Of a DNA stretch of 64,000 nt, positions 50,051 through 60,161 are shown piece by piece. Within the stretch, counting starts at the first letter, position 1, and each line of letters opens with the position of its first letter. The stretch lies in the NCBI RefSeq assembly GCF_007725405.1, contig NZ_CP042163.1, forward strand, positions 2,542,001-2,606,000. The letters run 5' to 3'. The position numbers and the translations under genes are program-made. Source of the stretch: Shouchella miscanthi. Its GTDB lineage: Bacteria; Bacillota; Bacilli; Bacillales; Bacillaceae_D. The notes beneath the pieces were generated by a model. It did not search any database. It saw only the letters and a program-made list of their open reading frames with translations, and was not told where the DNA came from.

Positions 50051-51024
50051 GTTAACCACACTCCAATGTAAATACCCATAATGGCAAAGACAACGCCTAG
50101 TAGCCAGAATGTGACTACTACACGCCACTCTGACCATCCAACCAATTCATAATGGTGATGAAGCGGACTCATCTTGAAAACACGCTTCCCCGTTGTCTTA
50201 AACGAAATAACTTGAATAATAACGGATAAGGTTTCAATCACAAACACGCCACCAATAATGATGAGCATTAACTCCATCTTGGTCAAAATAGCAATACCTG
50301 CAATGGCTCCTCCTAATGCTAGCGAACCTGTATCTCCCATAAATACTTTTGCTGGATGGGCATTAAATACGAGAAACCCGAGGAGAGCCCCAGTAATTGC
50401 CGTTGAAAATAAAGCTGCATCAATAAAGCCTGTGCTCCAAGCCAATATCGCAAAAGCTGCAAAAGCAATCGCGCCAGTCCCGGACAATAAGCCATCTAAA
50501 CCGTCTGTTAAGTTTACTGCATTACTTCCAGCAAGCAGCATGACAACAACAAGTACAGCATAAAACCATCCAATATCAAGACCAATGTCTGTTCCAGGAA
50601 TGGACACTATCGTATCTAATTCAATGTATAGTAACCCTACATAAAATAAGCCCGCGATAATCAGTTGTCCAACTAATTTCTGTTTCGATGTCAGCCCGAG
50701 ATTATGCTTTCGTGCGACTTTTAAATAGTCATCAAAAAAGCCAACGACTCCGTAGCCGATTGTTACGAGCATAAGTAATAATAACTCTGGTGTAAATTCA
50801 AAAAAGACAAAACCAATTAAAAGGGATGTCACTAAAATCGATAAGACAATGACAATTCCGCCCATTGTCGGTGTACCGCTTTTCTTTTGATGTGATTTTG
50901 GTCCTTCTTCACGAATGCTTTGACCAAACTTTAACCGCCGTAAAAACGGAATAAAAAGAGGGCAAAGAATGACCGCGAATAAAAAGGATAGGGATAGGAC
51001 AATAAGTAACGTCCATTCTTCCAT
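50047..51024 (-). CDS. mraY: Phospho-N-acetylmuramoyl-pentapeptide-transferase
   Basis: 325 residues with ten membrane helices. Motifs [29 protein letters not shown] and SPLHHHYE carry the catalytic aspartates and histidines. It transfers phospho-MurNAc-pentapeptide to undecaprenyl phosphate, giving lipid I. It follows murF by 3 bp and overlaps murD by four bases. Confidence 0.97.
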   Translation of the reverse strand: MEEWTLLIVLSLSFLFAVILCPLFIPFLRRLKFGQSIREEGPKSHQKKSGTPTMGGIVIVLSILVTSLLIGFVFFEFTPELLLLMLVTIGYGVVGFFDDYLKVARKHNLGLTSKQKLVGQLIIAGLFYVGLLYIELDTIVSIPGTDIGLDIGWFYAVLVVVMLLAGSNAVNLTDGLDGLLSGTGAIAFAAFAILAWSTGFIDAALFSTAITGALLGFLVFNAHPAKVFMGDTGSLALGGAIAGIAILTKMELMLIIIGGVFVIETLSVIIQVISFKTTGKRVFKMSPLHHHYELVGWSEWRVVVTFWLLGVVFAIMGIYIGVWLT

Positions 51025-51027
51025 TTT

Positions 51028-52386
51028 CTAAGCGCCTCCTTTGACAGCCGATAACACTTGCTCCAAAGCAAGACGACGTGATGCCTTTAGCAATACAACG
51101 GTGTCATGTTTCAAAAGGGGTCGAATTTTCTCAGCTACATCTGCTACTTTCTCAACATGTTCAATAGCAATTGACCCGTTTTGTTGTTTTACTTCATCAT
51201 AAATCCAATACCCTTTTTCACCGACACAAACAATATTGGTAATCGGTGTATCAATCGCACTTGCCACACTTCTGTGGAGCGCTTGTTCATCTGGTCCAAG
51301 TTCATAAATATCACCTAACACAATGATTCGTCTCTTGAATTCAGGTAACGTTTTAATCGTTTCAATTGCCGCTTTCATTGAACTAGGGTTTGCGTTATAC
51401 GCATCATTAATGAACGTTGACCCATTTGGTCCTGCTACTTTCTCAAGGCGCATGCCTGTAATCGTAACGTGTGCTAGTCGTTCTTTAATTGTTTCCGTTG
51501 CTAAGCCTACTTGTCGAGCAATCCATATGGCATAAGCAGCATTCTTCACATTGTGCTCTCCTAATAGAGGCAAATACCAATTCTGTTCGTTTAAAAAGGA
51601 AAAAGTAAAGCCATCTGCTTTAGGCTGAAACGTTGCGATCGCTTCCTTATTTTGTTTATTAAACCCAATTGAAACGGTTTGCTCTTGTTGAAATCGATCT
51701 AATAAAGGTTCATCGCCATCTAAGACAAGGAAGCCTCCTTGTTTTAACCCATCTAACATTTCCATTTTTGCGTTGGCAATTCCCTGTCTAGAACCTAAAT
51801 GCTCGATATGGGCTTCGCCGATATTCGTCACAATGGCTAAATCTGGCTTTGCAAGCTTTGAGAGAAGAGAGATTTCCCCAGCGTGATTCATCCCCATCTC
51901 CACAACGGCAAATTTACATTCTTTAGGCATTGAAAGCAACGTTAATGGCACACCAATATGATTATTTAAGTTCCCTGCAGTCCGATGGACGAATGGTTCC
52001 CCACCAAGAAGCTGGAACACGATGTCTTTTGTTGTTGTTTTTCCGTTTGAACCTGTGATACCAATCACATATGGATTGACTTCATCACGATAGCGCTGAG
52101 CCAATTCCTGTAAAGCATGTAACGGGTCATCCACGAAATAAAGCTGAAACGATGCAGGTATGGACATTGGCACAGGCTCGTTCTCTTGCCAAATCGCCGC
52201 TATTGCTCCAGACTCAATCGCGGATTCGAGGTAGTGGTGTCCGTTAAAACGTTCACCACTAAGCGGAACGAATAAAGCTGTTTTTGAATCGTTACGCGAG
52301 TCGGTTGTTACACTATGAAACGAAACCGGCCCATCCTGTAACCTTGTGCGATTCGCAACAGATTCAACTAATCTTGCTTCAATCAT
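51028..52386 (-). CDS. murF: UDP-MurNAc-tripeptide:D-alanyl-D-alanine ligase
   Basis: 452 residues. Mur ligase fold with the ATP loop [13 protein letters not shown], the AVVEMGMNHAGEI motif, NDAYNANPSSMKAAIE and a C-terminal GDIYELG. It adds D-Ala-D-Ala to complete the pentapeptide. It overlaps murE by four bases; murE-murF-mraY-murD are one translation-coupled block. Confidence 0.97.
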   Translation of the reverse strand: MIEARLVESVANRTRLQDGPVSFHSVTTDSRNDSKTALFVPLSGERFNGHHYLESAIESGAIAAIWQENEPVPMSIPASFQLYFVDDPLHALQELAQRYRDEVNPYVIGITGSNGKTTTKDIVFQLLGGEPFVHRTAGNLNNHIGVPLTLLSMPKECKFAVVEMGMNHAGEISLLSKLAKPDLAIVTNIGEAHIEHLGSRQGIANAKMEMLDGLKQGGFLVLDGDEPLLDRFQQEQTVSIGFNKQNKEAIATFQPKADGFTFSFLNEQNWYLPLLGEHNVKNAAYAIWIARQVGLATETIKERLAHVTITGMRLEKVAGPNGSTFINDAYNANPSSMKAAIETIKTLPEFKRRIIVLGDIYELGPDEQALHRSVASAIDTPITNIVCVGEKGYWIYDEVKQQNGSIAIEHVEKVADVAEKIRPLLKHDTVVLLKASRRLALEQVLSAVKGGA

Positions 52387-53846
52387 TTTATCCGCTCCTT
52401 TAGCGCAGCCCTTGCCACTTCACGATCGTCAAAATGCGTACGTTCTCGACCAACCTCTTGATACGTTTCATGACCTTTACCAGCTATAACAATAATGTCA
52501 TTTGTTTTTGCTTGTTTCATCGCGTAATGAATCGCTTCTGAACGATCTACAATTAAGCGATATTGATCTTGATCTAATCCAGCCGTCATCTCTTGCAAGA
52601 TCGTATTCGGATCTTCCGTTCTCGGATTGTCTGAAGTGAAAATGGTTTCGTCCGCGTATTTCACAGCAATTTCTCCCATAATAGGGCGCTTTGTTTTATC
52701 CCGGTCTCCACCACAACCAACCACTACTCGTATCTCGTTATTCGCAAAGTCTTGTACGGTTTTCAACACATTCTCTAAGCTATCTGGTGTATGAGCATAG
52801 TCTACAATAACAGCAAAATCCTGACCAGAGTCTATCGCCTCAAATCTTCCAGCTATACCCTCGATGTTTTCCAACCCTTGTTGAATGGCTGAAAGTGAGA
52901 GATTCGATACATACGCAGCTGATACAGCGGCTAGTACGTTGTATACGTTAAATAGTCCGATCAAGCGTGTTTTGACTTCGATCGACTCACCAAATACGGT
53001 CAAGGTAAATGCGGTTCCAGTTGCAGCAGCCCGAATGTTAGACGCCATTACGTCGGCTTGTTTTTTAATGCCGTACGTTATAATATCGGCTGTCGTCATT
53101 TGAATCAATTGATCTGCCACTTGATCATCGCCATTAAAGATGGCCGTTTTTCCTTCATAAGTGTTCCCAAGTTGTGAAAACAGTAAACTCTTTGCATACA
53201 TATAGTGATCCATTGATTGATGGTAATCAATGTGGTCTGGTGACAAGTTTGTAAAGATCGCAATATCAAAGTCACACCCACGTACTCGACCTAAGTGAAG
53301 AGCGTGAGATGACACTTCCATCAGTGCCGTATCAACCTGTTTGTCAACCATCTCTTGAAACCGTTGCTGTAAGACGAGTGATTCAGGCGTCGTGTTTTTT
53401 GTCTCAATATACACGTCGTCTATTTTTGTATACATCGTCCCAATTAACCCAGTTGTACGATTTTGCCCCTTAAACAATTGTTCTAGAATATGCGTAACCG
53501 ATGTTTTTCCGTTCGTACCTGTTACACCAATAAGTTGCAATTTTTTAGTCGGATGATCGTAGAAGCGATTTGACAGTTGCGCCATTGTTCGCTTTGTATC
53601 ACGTACCACAAAAACTGGAATGGGTAAATCTAACGGGCGTTCTGAAACAACAGCAACCGCCCCTTTTTCATACGCACTTTGCGCAAAATCATGACCATCC
53701 ACAGTATAGCCATTAATGCAGAAAAACAATGTGCCTGGACGGACTTCTCTTGAATCCATCTCAATATGATGAATGTCAACTTTCGCTTCCGTTGCATGTA
53801 ACGTATTCATGCCTCTTATACCATGAAGCAATTCGCTTAATTTCAT
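52383..53846 (-). CDS. murE: UDP-MurNAc-dipeptide:meso-diaminopimelate ligase
   Basis: 487 residues from ATG 53846, with GGAGG 8 nt before; ATG 53861 lies at that site. ATP loop GVTGTNGKTSVTH, carbamylated-Lys region and the substrate motif TSDNPRTEDP: DNPR is diagnostic of meso-DAP rather than lysine addition, so the wall is DAP-type. It adds the third stem residue. It follows spoVD by 88 bp, in which no convincing promoter is seen. Confidence 0.96.
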   Translation of the reverse strand: MKLSELLHGIRGMNTLHATEAKVDIHHIEMDSREVRPGTLFFCINGYTVDGHDFAQSAYEKGAVAVVSERPLDLPIPVFVVRDTKRTMAQLSNRFYDHPTKKLQLIGVTGTNGKTSVTHILEQLFKGQNRTTGLIGTMYTKIDDVYIETKNTTPESLVLQQRFQEMVDKQVDTALMEVSSHALHLGRVRGCDFDIAIFTNLSPDHIDYHQSMDHYMYAKSLLFSQLGNTYEGKTAIFNGDDQVADQLIQMTTADIITYGIKKQADVMASNIRAAATGTAFTLTVFGESIEVKTRLIGLFNVYNVLAAVSAAYVSNLSLSAIQQGLENIEGIAGRFEAIDSGQDFAVIVDYAHTPDSLENVLKTVQDFANNEIRVVVGCGGDRDKTKRPIMGEIAVKYADETIFTSDNPRTEDPNTILQEMTAGLDQDQYRLIVDRSEAIHYAMKQAKTNDIIVIAGKGHETYQEVGRERTHFDDREVARAALKERIK

Positions 53847-53934
53847 TTTTATTGCCTCCAACGTTCAACAATCAATCTTATCCACGTCTATTTGTTTAAA
53901 AGATGAATGAGTAATAAAACACACGTCTCCTATT

Positions 53935-55869
53935 TTAGTCGTTCTCATTCGTTTTGTCACCCATATATACACGGATTGTTGAATCTTTTGGAACCCTCGT
54001 ACCTGGTTCAGGCGCTTGCCGAGCGACAACCTCCCCTTCACCAGAGGCCGAGAGGCGCAATTCATAATGAGACTCATAAATGTCTCTCTTCGTTCGTCCT
54101 AATAAATTAGGAACGTCTACTAACCCTTCTTCATCCCATTTAAGCTCTTTTTCAATTTGATCTTTCCTTTTCTCAACACCCATCGCTTCTAAGCTATCCC
54201 CAATAATTTTCCCTGCAATAGGAGCGGAAACTTGCCCCCCGTATTGAACGGCTCCTTTCGCGTTATCAATTGCCACATACACAATAATTTCTGGGTCATC
54301 CATTGGCGCTACACCAAGAAAAGACAGGATATAGTTGTTCTCTAAATAGCGACCGTCTTTTGCTTTTTGCGCAGTTCCTGTCTTTCCGCCAACTCGGTAA
54401 CCGTCGACAAATGCTTTCCCACCTGAACCTTTAGCGACTACGTTTTCCATCGCATAGCGAACTTTTTCAGATGTTTCAGGTGAAACGACTTGGCGTTTCA
54501 TCACTGGATTGCTTCGTTCAACCACTTCACCAGTTACATCGTCTACCCACTCTTTTGCAATATAAGGTTCGTACAAATAGCCACCATTGACCGCTGCGGC
54601 GACTGCCGCTACTTGTTGAATAGGCGTGACTGCAACCCCTTGACCAAAGGCCGTTGTTGCTTGCTCTAACGGGCCAACACGTTCACGATTAAACAAAATG
54701 CCTTTCGCTTCACCTTGTAAATCAACACCGGTTTTTTGACCGAACCCAAAGTCTTCAATATAATCAAACAACCGATCAGTACCTAAGCGTTGACCGAGTT
54801 CAACAAACCCAGGGTTGCATGAATTTTGCACAACCTCTAAAAAGGTTTGTGAGCCGTGTCCACCTCGTTTCCAACAGTGGAGCTTTGTACCAGCTACATC
54901 TATGTAGCCAGGGTCATAGAAATGATCATTGTCTAAATCAACGACATCTTCTTCTAAAGCAGCTGCAAGGGTAATTAATTTAAAAGTCGAACCAGGTTCA
55001 TACTGCATCCAGACAGGCTTGTTTTGATTGTATATTTCAGCTGGAACATCCCGATAGTTTTCAGGGTTAAAGTGCGGTCGGCTGCTCATTGCTAGAATTT
55101 CACCATTTTTCGGATTCATCGCGATTGCAATCGCTCCATCTGGATTATACTTGGCTTCTGCAATATCTAATTCCCGTTCCACAATCGTTTGAACACGACT
55201 ATCAATAGTTAATTTTAAATTTAAGCCATTAATTGGAGCTGTATATTCATCAGCCAAATTCGGCATTTTCGTATTTTTGGCAGTAGAATAAAACGACACA
55301 TACCCTTCTGTTCCTTTTAACTTTTCATCGTAGACAAATTCTAAACCTGTTAGACCTTGATTATCGATCCCTGCAAATCCAAGTACATGAGATAGATAAC
55401 TACCAAAGGGATAGTGACGCTTGGAGTCCTCTGCTATATAAATGCCTTCTATATTTAAACTTCGCACCTCTTGCGCCGTTTGTTGGTCCATTTTCTGACC
55501 TTCTGGGCGAATGTACACTTTACTTTCTTTTTTTGTTAAATCTTCGTATACCTCGTTCTTATTCGCTTTTAACACAGATGCTAATCTTTCTGCTGCATCT
55601 GCTGGATCTTTTATTTGCCTTGGGAAAACAATAATAGAAGGTGTACTAATATTCGTTGCTAACTCGACGCCATTCCGGTCTAGTATATCGCCTCGCTTAG
55701 GTTCAAACGGGATATCTCGTCCCCAAGAATCTTCTGCTTTTTCTGTAAGCCACAAACCTTGTCCGAACTGAACATACCCTAAACGTGCTCCAATGACTGT
55801 AAACACGACAATTCCTACAGCAAATAGCAATAGCAGCCGTTTTCTGACTGTTACATTTGAAACGCGCAC
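53935..55869 (-). CDS. spoVD: Sporulation penicillin-binding protein SpoVD (class B transpeptidase)
   Basis: 644 residues from GTG 55869; GGGGGAG precedes it and the start MRVSNVTVRKRLL matches B. subtilis SpoVD. One membrane anchor (11-30), a dimerisation domain, and a transpeptidase with the nucleophile Ser294 in GSTFK, then SCN (VQNSCNPG) and KTG (GGKTGTAQ). A single C-terminal PASTA domain (about 580-640) follows. It cross-links spore cortex with SpoVE. It is separated from pbpB by a strong terminator, so expression is independent. Confidence 0.95.
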   Translation of the reverse strand: MRVSNVTVRKRLLLLFAVGIVVFTVIGARLGYVQFGQGLWLTEKAEDSWGRDIPFEPKRGDILDRNGVELATNISTPSIIVFPRQIKDPADAAERLASVLKANKNEVYEDLTKKESKVYIRPEGQKMDQQTAQEVRSLNIEGIYIAEDSKRHYPFGSYLSHVLGFAGIDNQGLTGLEFVYDEKLKGTEGYVSFYSTAKNTKMPNLADEYTAPINGLNLKLTIDSRVQTIVERELDIAEAKYNPDGAIAIAMNPKNGEILAMSSRPHFNPENYRDVPAEIYNQNKPVWMQYEPGSTFKLITLAAALEEDVVDLDNDHFYDPGYIDVAGTKLHCWKRGGHGSQTFLEVVQNSCNPGFVELGQRLGTDRLFDYIEDFGFGQKTGVDLQGEAKGILFNRERVGPLEQATTAFGQGVAVTPIQQVAAVAAAVNGGYLYEPYIAKEWVDDVTGEVVERSNPVMKRQVVSPETSEKVRYAMENVVAKGSGGKAFVDGYRVGGKTGTAQKAKDGRYLENNYILSFLGVAPMDDPEIIVYVAIDNAKGAVQYGGQVSAPIAGKIIGDSLEAMGVEKRKDQIEKELKWDEEGLVDVPNLLGRTKRDIYESHYELRLSASGEGEVVARQAPEPGTRVPKDSTIRVYMGDKTNEND

Positions 55870-55977
55870 GGCTCTCCCCCACTTTCGTTTAATCAGCATC
55901 CTGTCCTATGGTTAACCCTATGAACAGAGACAACCATTTAGAACAAGCTAGGGAGAGGCTCCATTTAGATGCAACAC

Positions 55978-56019
55978 AAAACAAAGAAGGCTTAACGATC
56001 GTTAAGCCTTCTTTGTTTT
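55978..56019. terminator. Perfect palindromic terminator between pbpB and spoVD
   Basis: A 42-bp perfect palindrome (AAAACAAAGAAGGCTTAAC-GATC-complement) ending in TTTT on both strands. It starts 13 bp after pbpB and cuts the dcw cluster into vegetative and sporulation transcripts. Confidence 0.93.
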
Positions 56020-56031
56020 CTTTATTTATTC

Positions 56032-58224
56032 TTAAGAGTCGCCTTCTGTCTCCGTTTCTTGTTCTTGTTCTTCTTCTGTACTATCCGTTTCATCTCCATC
56101 TTCTGGGACTGTCGATTCCAAGTGGACTTGCAGTGTTTCCCCTTCCGAAATGGGTGTTCCAGCTACGGGGCTTTGTTGGACCACATAGCCATTGCCTGAA
56201 TAATCAAGCTCTAAGTCGAGGATATTGGTCATTTTTAATACATCTCGTCGTGACCAACCACGCATATCAGGTAACGCTCGGCTTTCCCCATCTGTAATTA
56301 ATAGAATAGGCTCATCGTTCAGTACACGCACACCTTCTGCTGGTTCTTGATAGGCAATGCGATCACCTTCACCGACAACAATCACTTCTTTATCCTCTAA
56401 AAGCTCGGTTGCATAGGTTGTTCGTTCACCTACGACATCTGCCATGTCAAAGCCACTGTCCTCTGCCTCCTCCAGCAATTCCTCTTCATTTGGTTCTAAA
56501 TCCAAATACGCCATACTGCTTTGCATTACTGCATTAAATATCATAGACACCGGATCATTTCCTGATTGCTCAGTTGTTAAATTTGGCTTCGTTACTGATA
56601 CATAAACAACAATCTCAGGATCCTCATAAGGCGCCATGCCTAAAAAGGAGTATAAATATTGCCCATGGCCATTTAAATAACCGCCTTTCTCAGCTATTTG
56701 CGCCGTCCCGGTTTTTCCGAGAACATCTACACCCTGAATATCGTATTTACGTCCTGTACCATATTCTTCTGTCACGACACCGCGCAGTAGATCTCGAACA
56801 TGGGCTGCTGTTTCTGCTGAGATGGGCTCACCAACCACTTCACTGGCACCTTCTTGAAGGATTTCCCCTTCATCATCGACGATTTCTTGTACGATATACG
56901 GCTTCATCATCTTTCCACCGTTTGCGATGGCGGTAGCCGCTTGCACAAGCTGAACAGGGGTCATGGTCGACGTCTGACCAAAGGCCGTTCTTGCTGCATC
57001 TGAGCGTCTACCTTTTTCAAGTCGACCGGTACTCTCTTGACTTAAATCAATCCCTGTAAGCTTAGAGAAACCAAAATCTTCTAGATACTGATAAAAAGGC
57101 TCGATTCCTAGGTCTTCTAACACGAGTTTGGACATCAATACATTTGAAGAACGATGAACACCCTCTTCATAAGAAATTTCTCCCCAACCTTCTGGATTCA
57201 CATCTCTAACAGGATTACTATGCAAATCAATTTCATATTCACCTGATTGAAAGTGCTTATCGTCTTGAAAATAGCCTTCTTCAATGGCGGCTGCCACTGT
57301 AAACATTTTCAACGTTGAACCAGGTTCCACTGCATCTGCAACTGCATAATTTAAATAGTTTTCAATTTGTCCGTGTTGATTTGGATTAAAACTTGGTCGA
57401 TTCGACATTGCCAAGATTTCACCTGTTTTTGCATCAGCGGCAATAGCCGTCATCTTTTCAGGACTAAACTCTAATTCAACTTGCGACATCGCTTGCTCCA
57501 TAGATGCTTGAATTCGTGTATCTAAGGTTAATTGCACAGAAGCACCATCTGATGGAAGCGTAATATTTTCAGCTGGAGAATTTAAACGCCCTAAACGACT
57601 ATATTCGATTGAGCCATCCGTTGAAGCTAAAAACTCGTCAAGGCGACCTTCTAAACCGATACTTCCAACGTCTTCGTTAATGCTTTTTTGACCAATGACA
57701 TGCGATGCAAACGTTTGGTTCGGATAATAACGGCGTGTTGCTTCTTCAAGCTGGATGCCCGGCAGCTTCAAATCTTGAATCGACTCTTTCGTTTCAAACG
57801 ATAGATAGCGAGAAGTAGGCCCTAATTCGATTTGATAGCGACCTTCATTTTTTCCATCTGTGAGCATACTCGTTAATTCTTCTACTTCTAGTTGGATCAT
57901 CGGCGCAAGTTGTTCAGCTGTTCGTTCAATATCTTCTATATAGTTGCCTTTACCTTGATTTTCAGAAAGCACGGCCAGAACATGGTAAGCAGGAATATCT
58001 TCAGCTAGCACACTCCCATGACGATCCGAAATGCTTCCTCTTTCACTAGGTAATATTTCTGATCGTGAGTAGCGTTCTTCTGCCATAGCGACAAGATCAT
58101 TTCCTTTGACCTCTTTCGTTATTTGTATGTAGGCAATTCGTCCAACTAAAACAACAAAGACAGCTAAGAAAAGAAATAGCAAGACGACAGCTCGCTTATT
58201 TGTCACGGCGCGTTTAATTTCCAC
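56032..58224 (-). CDS. pbpB: Penicillin-binding protein 2B, septal class B transpeptidase
   Basis: 730 residues. Membrane anchor about 12-32, pedestal domain, transpeptidase with Ser303 in GSTLK, SSN (HRSSNVLMS) and KTG (GKTGTAQ). Two PASTA domains follow (about 590-705; DMADVVGERTTYATE and LPDMRGWSRRDVL), then an acidic Glu/Thr tail. It cross-links septal wall with FtsW. It is 48 bp downstream of ftsL across a small hairpin. Confidence 0.96.
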   Translation of the reverse strand: MEIKRAVTNKRAVVLLFLFLAVFVVLVGRIAYIQITKEVKGNDLVAMAEERYSRSEILPSERGSISDRHGSVLAEDIPAYHVLAVLSENQGKGNYIEDIERTAEQLAPMIQLEVEELTSMLTDGKNEGRYQIELGPTSRYLSFETKESIQDLKLPGIQLEEATRRYYPNQTFASHVIGQKSINEDVGSIGLEGRLDEFLASTDGSIEYSRLGRLNSPAENITLPSDGASVQLTLDTRIQASMEQAMSQVELEFSPEKMTAIAADAKTGEILAMSNRPSFNPNQHGQIENYLNYAVADAVEPGSTLKMFTVAAAIEEGYFQDDKHFQSGEYEIDLHSNPVRDVNPEGWGEISYEEGVHRSSNVLMSKLVLEDLGIEPFYQYLEDFGFSKLTGIDLSQESTGRLEKGRRSDAARTAFGQTSTMTPVQLVQAATAIANGGKMMKPYIVQEIVDDEGEILQEGASEVVGEPISAETAAHVRDLLRGVVTEEYGTGRKYDIQGVDVLGKTGTAQIAEKGGYLNGHGQYLYSFLGMAPYEDPEIVVYVSVTKPNLTTEQSGNDPVSMIFNAVMQSSMAYLDLEPNEEELLEEAEDSGFDMADVVGERTTYATELLEDKEVIVVGEGDRIAYQEPAEGVRVLNDEPILLITDGESRALPDMRGWSRRDVLKMTNILDLELDYSGNGYVVQQSPVAGTPISEGETLQVHLESTVPEDGDETDSTEEEQEQETETEGDS

Positions 58225-58251
58225 TTCATTCCCTCCTTTTCGCTTCTAAAG

Positions 58252-58278
58252 AAAAAACTAGTTCATAGTGAACTAGTT
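58252..58278 (-). terminator. Hairpin between ftsL and pbpB, covering the ftsL stop
   Basis: Perfect 10-bp arms AACTAGTTCA (58256-58265) and TGAACTAGTT (58269-58278) with a 3-nt loop; T6 follows on the minus strand. The ftsL stop codon (58273-58275) is inside the stem, so ribosomes finishing ftsL should melt it. Confidence 0.65.
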
Positions 58279-58587
58279 CATCCCTTGTTCTTTCGCTCGA
58301 CGCATAACGTTCTCTGGCGCACTTTCTTCTGCTAGAATGGTTTTAAGCCCGTCATTTTCAACAGTGATCTCGTTCACTTTAATTTGTTCGGTTTGCACAG
58401 ATGTACTCAATCCATAAAGGCTGGAATAATTATGTACAATGAGGCAGAGCACAGCAAAAAGTACGATAGCTAGAAATGTCGCAATGACTTTTTCTCCTAA
58501 TGTAATCCTTGCTCGGTAACGAATCACTTGTTTTTCTTTTTGCATCGGCCGTTCTTGCGGCTGTGTATACGATTGTCTAGCTAACAT
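58273..58587 (-). CDS. ftsL: Cell-division protein FtsL
   Basis: 104 residues. Short cytosolic tail, one transmembrane helix (about 33-51; IATFLAIVLFAVLCLIV) and a periplasm-facing coiled coil (about 60-100). It is an unstable bitopic protein that binds DivIC and DivIB and activates septal synthesis. AAGGAGG precedes ATG. Sequence similarity in this family is low; the call uses topology and position between rsmH and pbpB. Confidence 0.9.
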   Translation of the reverse strand: MLARQSYTQPQERPMQKEKQVIRYRARITLGEKVIATFLAIVLFAVLCLIVHNYSSLYGLSTSVQTEQIKVNEITVENDGLKTILAEESAPENVMRRAKEQGMN

Positions 58588-58611
58588 ACTTTATCCTCCT
58601 TTTAATGAAGC

Positions 58612-59541
58612 CTACAATTTTTCTATAACGCGTAGCTTAGCTGAACGCGAGCGATTGTTTTCTTCTAGTTCGTTGTCTGAAGCAACGATTGGCTTTCTTG
58701 TAACTAAGGCGAAAGGGGCTTTTTTATCATCTGGTATAATTGGCAACCCTTTCGGAAGATCTGGAATGGTTGTTTTTTCTTTAAATACTTGTTTGCACAA
58801 ACGGTCCTCTAAAGAATGAAAGGTGATAACGGCGAGTCGCCCACGTTCATTTAACAGCTCTAATGCATCTAGCAACCCATCTTCAAATGCGCCCAGTTCA
58901 TCATTAACAGCAATCCGAATCGCTTGAAACGTACGCTTAGCTGGATGACCGCCGGCACGACGAGCTGGTGCAGGAATGACGTCTTTTATAATTTCGACTA
59001 ACTCCGCTGTTGTTTCAATCGGTTTCTTTACTCGTTCACTTTCAATTTTTCGGGCTATTTGTTTGGCAAACTTCTCTTCTCCATACCTCGAAATTATTGA
59101 AAGCAGCTTTTGAAACGACCATTCGTTTACCACTTCTTTTGCCGTTAATGCAGCACGCTGATCCATTCTCATATCAAGTGGCGCATCCTGATGATAACTA
59201 AACCCTCTTTCCGCCTCATCTAGCTGAGGCGATGACACGCCTAAGTCAAACAACACGCCATCCACTTTCGTTACTCCATGGGCAGCTAATTCTTCTTTTA
59301 AATAGCGAAAATTACTTCGAATAAACGTTACGTTATGTAGATGATCCTTCAATACTTCTTTTGCGTGATTTAAAGCCACTTCGTCTTGGTCAAATGCGTA
59401 TAAATGACCTGTTTCAAGTTGCTCTGCAATTCGCTTTGAATGACCTGCTCCACCTAATGTACAATCAACATAAATGCCGTCTTTCTTTATATTCAATTGT
59501 TGGACTGATTCTTCTTTTAATACGGTTGTATGTAGAAACAT
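58612..59541 (-). CDS. rsmH: 16S rRNA m4C1402 methyltransferase RsmH (MraW)
   Basis: 309 residues from ATG 59541, where the product begins [19 protein letters not shown] like other MraW proteins; TTG 59565 lacks homology support. SAM motif [14 protein letters not shown], then [34 protein letters not shown] and ITFHSLEDR. It N4-methylates C1402 of 16S rRNA. It is second gene of the dcw cluster. Confidence 0.96.
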   Translation of the reverse strand: MFLHTTVLKEESVQQLNIKKDGIYVDCTLGGAGHSKRIAEQLETGHLYAFDQDEVALNHAKEVLKDHLHNVTFIRSNFRYLKEELAAHGVTKVDGVLFDLGVSSPQLDEAERGFSYHQDAPLDMRMDQRAALTAKEVVNEWSFQKLLSIISRYGEEKFAKQIARKIESERVKKPIETTAELVEIIKDVIPAPARRAGGHPAKRTFQAIRIAVNDELGAFEDGLLDALELLNERGRLAVITFHSLEDRLCKQVFKEKTTIPDLPKGLPIIPDDKKAPFALVTRKPIVASDNELEENNRSRSAKLRVIEKL

Positions 59542-59577
59542 CTTGCACCTAATTCCTTTTTTCAATTTACGTTAAAG

Positions 59578-60009
59578 CTATAAGTCAAAGTCAACGAGGT
59601 TTTCTGCAATTTCAGCGAAAGAGTCTTCAGAATCTGATACATACTCTTCCCAAAGAGTCTTACTCCATACTTCAACACGACTCGATACACCAATGACTAC
59701 ACACTCTTTTTCTAATTTAGCATATTCTCTTAAGTGATTTGGGACATTTATTCTTCCTTGTTTATCCAATTCACATTCTGCTGCTCCTGAAAAAAAGAAT
59801 CGTGTAAATGCACGGGCATCTTTTTTTGTAAATGGGAGTTCTTTTAATTGCCCTTCAAGCTTGTCCCACTCAGACTTCGGATACACAAACAAACAGTGAT
59901 CTAAGCCTCTCGTTACAACAAATGAAGGACCAAGTGGCTCTCTAAATTTGGCAGGAACGATCATGCGGCCTTTATCATCTATAGAATGCCGATACTCGCC
60001 TAAAAACAT
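59578..60009 (-). CDS. mraZ: Transcriptional regulator MraZ
   Basis: 143 residues from ATG 60009 (GGGAGG about 10 nt before), the exact family length; longer in-frame starts lie in the operator. Two SpoVT/AbrB-like swapped-hairpin repeats: [16 protein letters not shown] (about 1-47) and [15 protein letters not shown] (about 76-120). MraZ oligomers bind spaced repeats before their own gene and repress the dcw cluster. Such repeats are present immediately upstream. Confidence 0.97.
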   Translation of the reverse strand: MFLGEYRHSIDDKGRMIVPAKFREPLGPSFVVTRGLDHCLFVYPKSEWDKLEGQLKELPFTKKDARAFTRFFFSGAAECELDKQGRINVPNHLREYAKLEKECVVIGVSSRVEVWSKTLWEEYVSDSEDSFAEIAENLVDFDL

Positions 60010-60023
60010 ACTCTGCCAACCTC

Positions 60024-60071
60024 CCACCACTTTGTACCCTAAACTTACCACAAACCCCCACTTTGTACCAC
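60024..60071 (-). promoter_or_regulatory. MraZ operator: four GTGG boxes spaced about 10 bp
   Basis: On the minus strand GTGG begins at 60071, 60061 and 60051, a degenerate AGGG slot at about 60040, and GTGG at 60030. Exact 10-bp steps place each box on the same DNA face, as in MraZ operators. A possible promoter (TGGAAA-N17-TACAAA) would have its -10 overlapping the first boxes. Confidence 0.75.
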
Positions 60072-60095
60072 TCTGATCTTCTCATTTCCACAGAA

Positions 60096-60126
60096 TAAAA
60101 AAAAATCCTGCATTCCTGCAGGATTT
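60096..60126 (-). terminator. Rho-independent terminator of bshC
   Basis: AAATCCTGCA (60103-60112) pairs perfectly with TGCAGGATTT (60117-60126), 4-nt loop, then T's on the minus strand. It isolates mraZ from bshC. Confidence 0.93.
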
Positions 60127-60161
60127 TCCGTAGATTTTTTTATTGACAAAGGCAGACAGCA

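Noticed and set aside
53865-54077. Short frames between murE and spoVD as a possible small gene
   Set aside because: Lie mostly within the PASTA-coding end of spoVD in another frame; no start signal.
55978-56019. The 42-bp perfect palindrome as an operator or mobile-element end
   Set aside because: Position just after pbpB and terminal T/A runs fit a bidirectional terminator; no other copy or target duplication seen.
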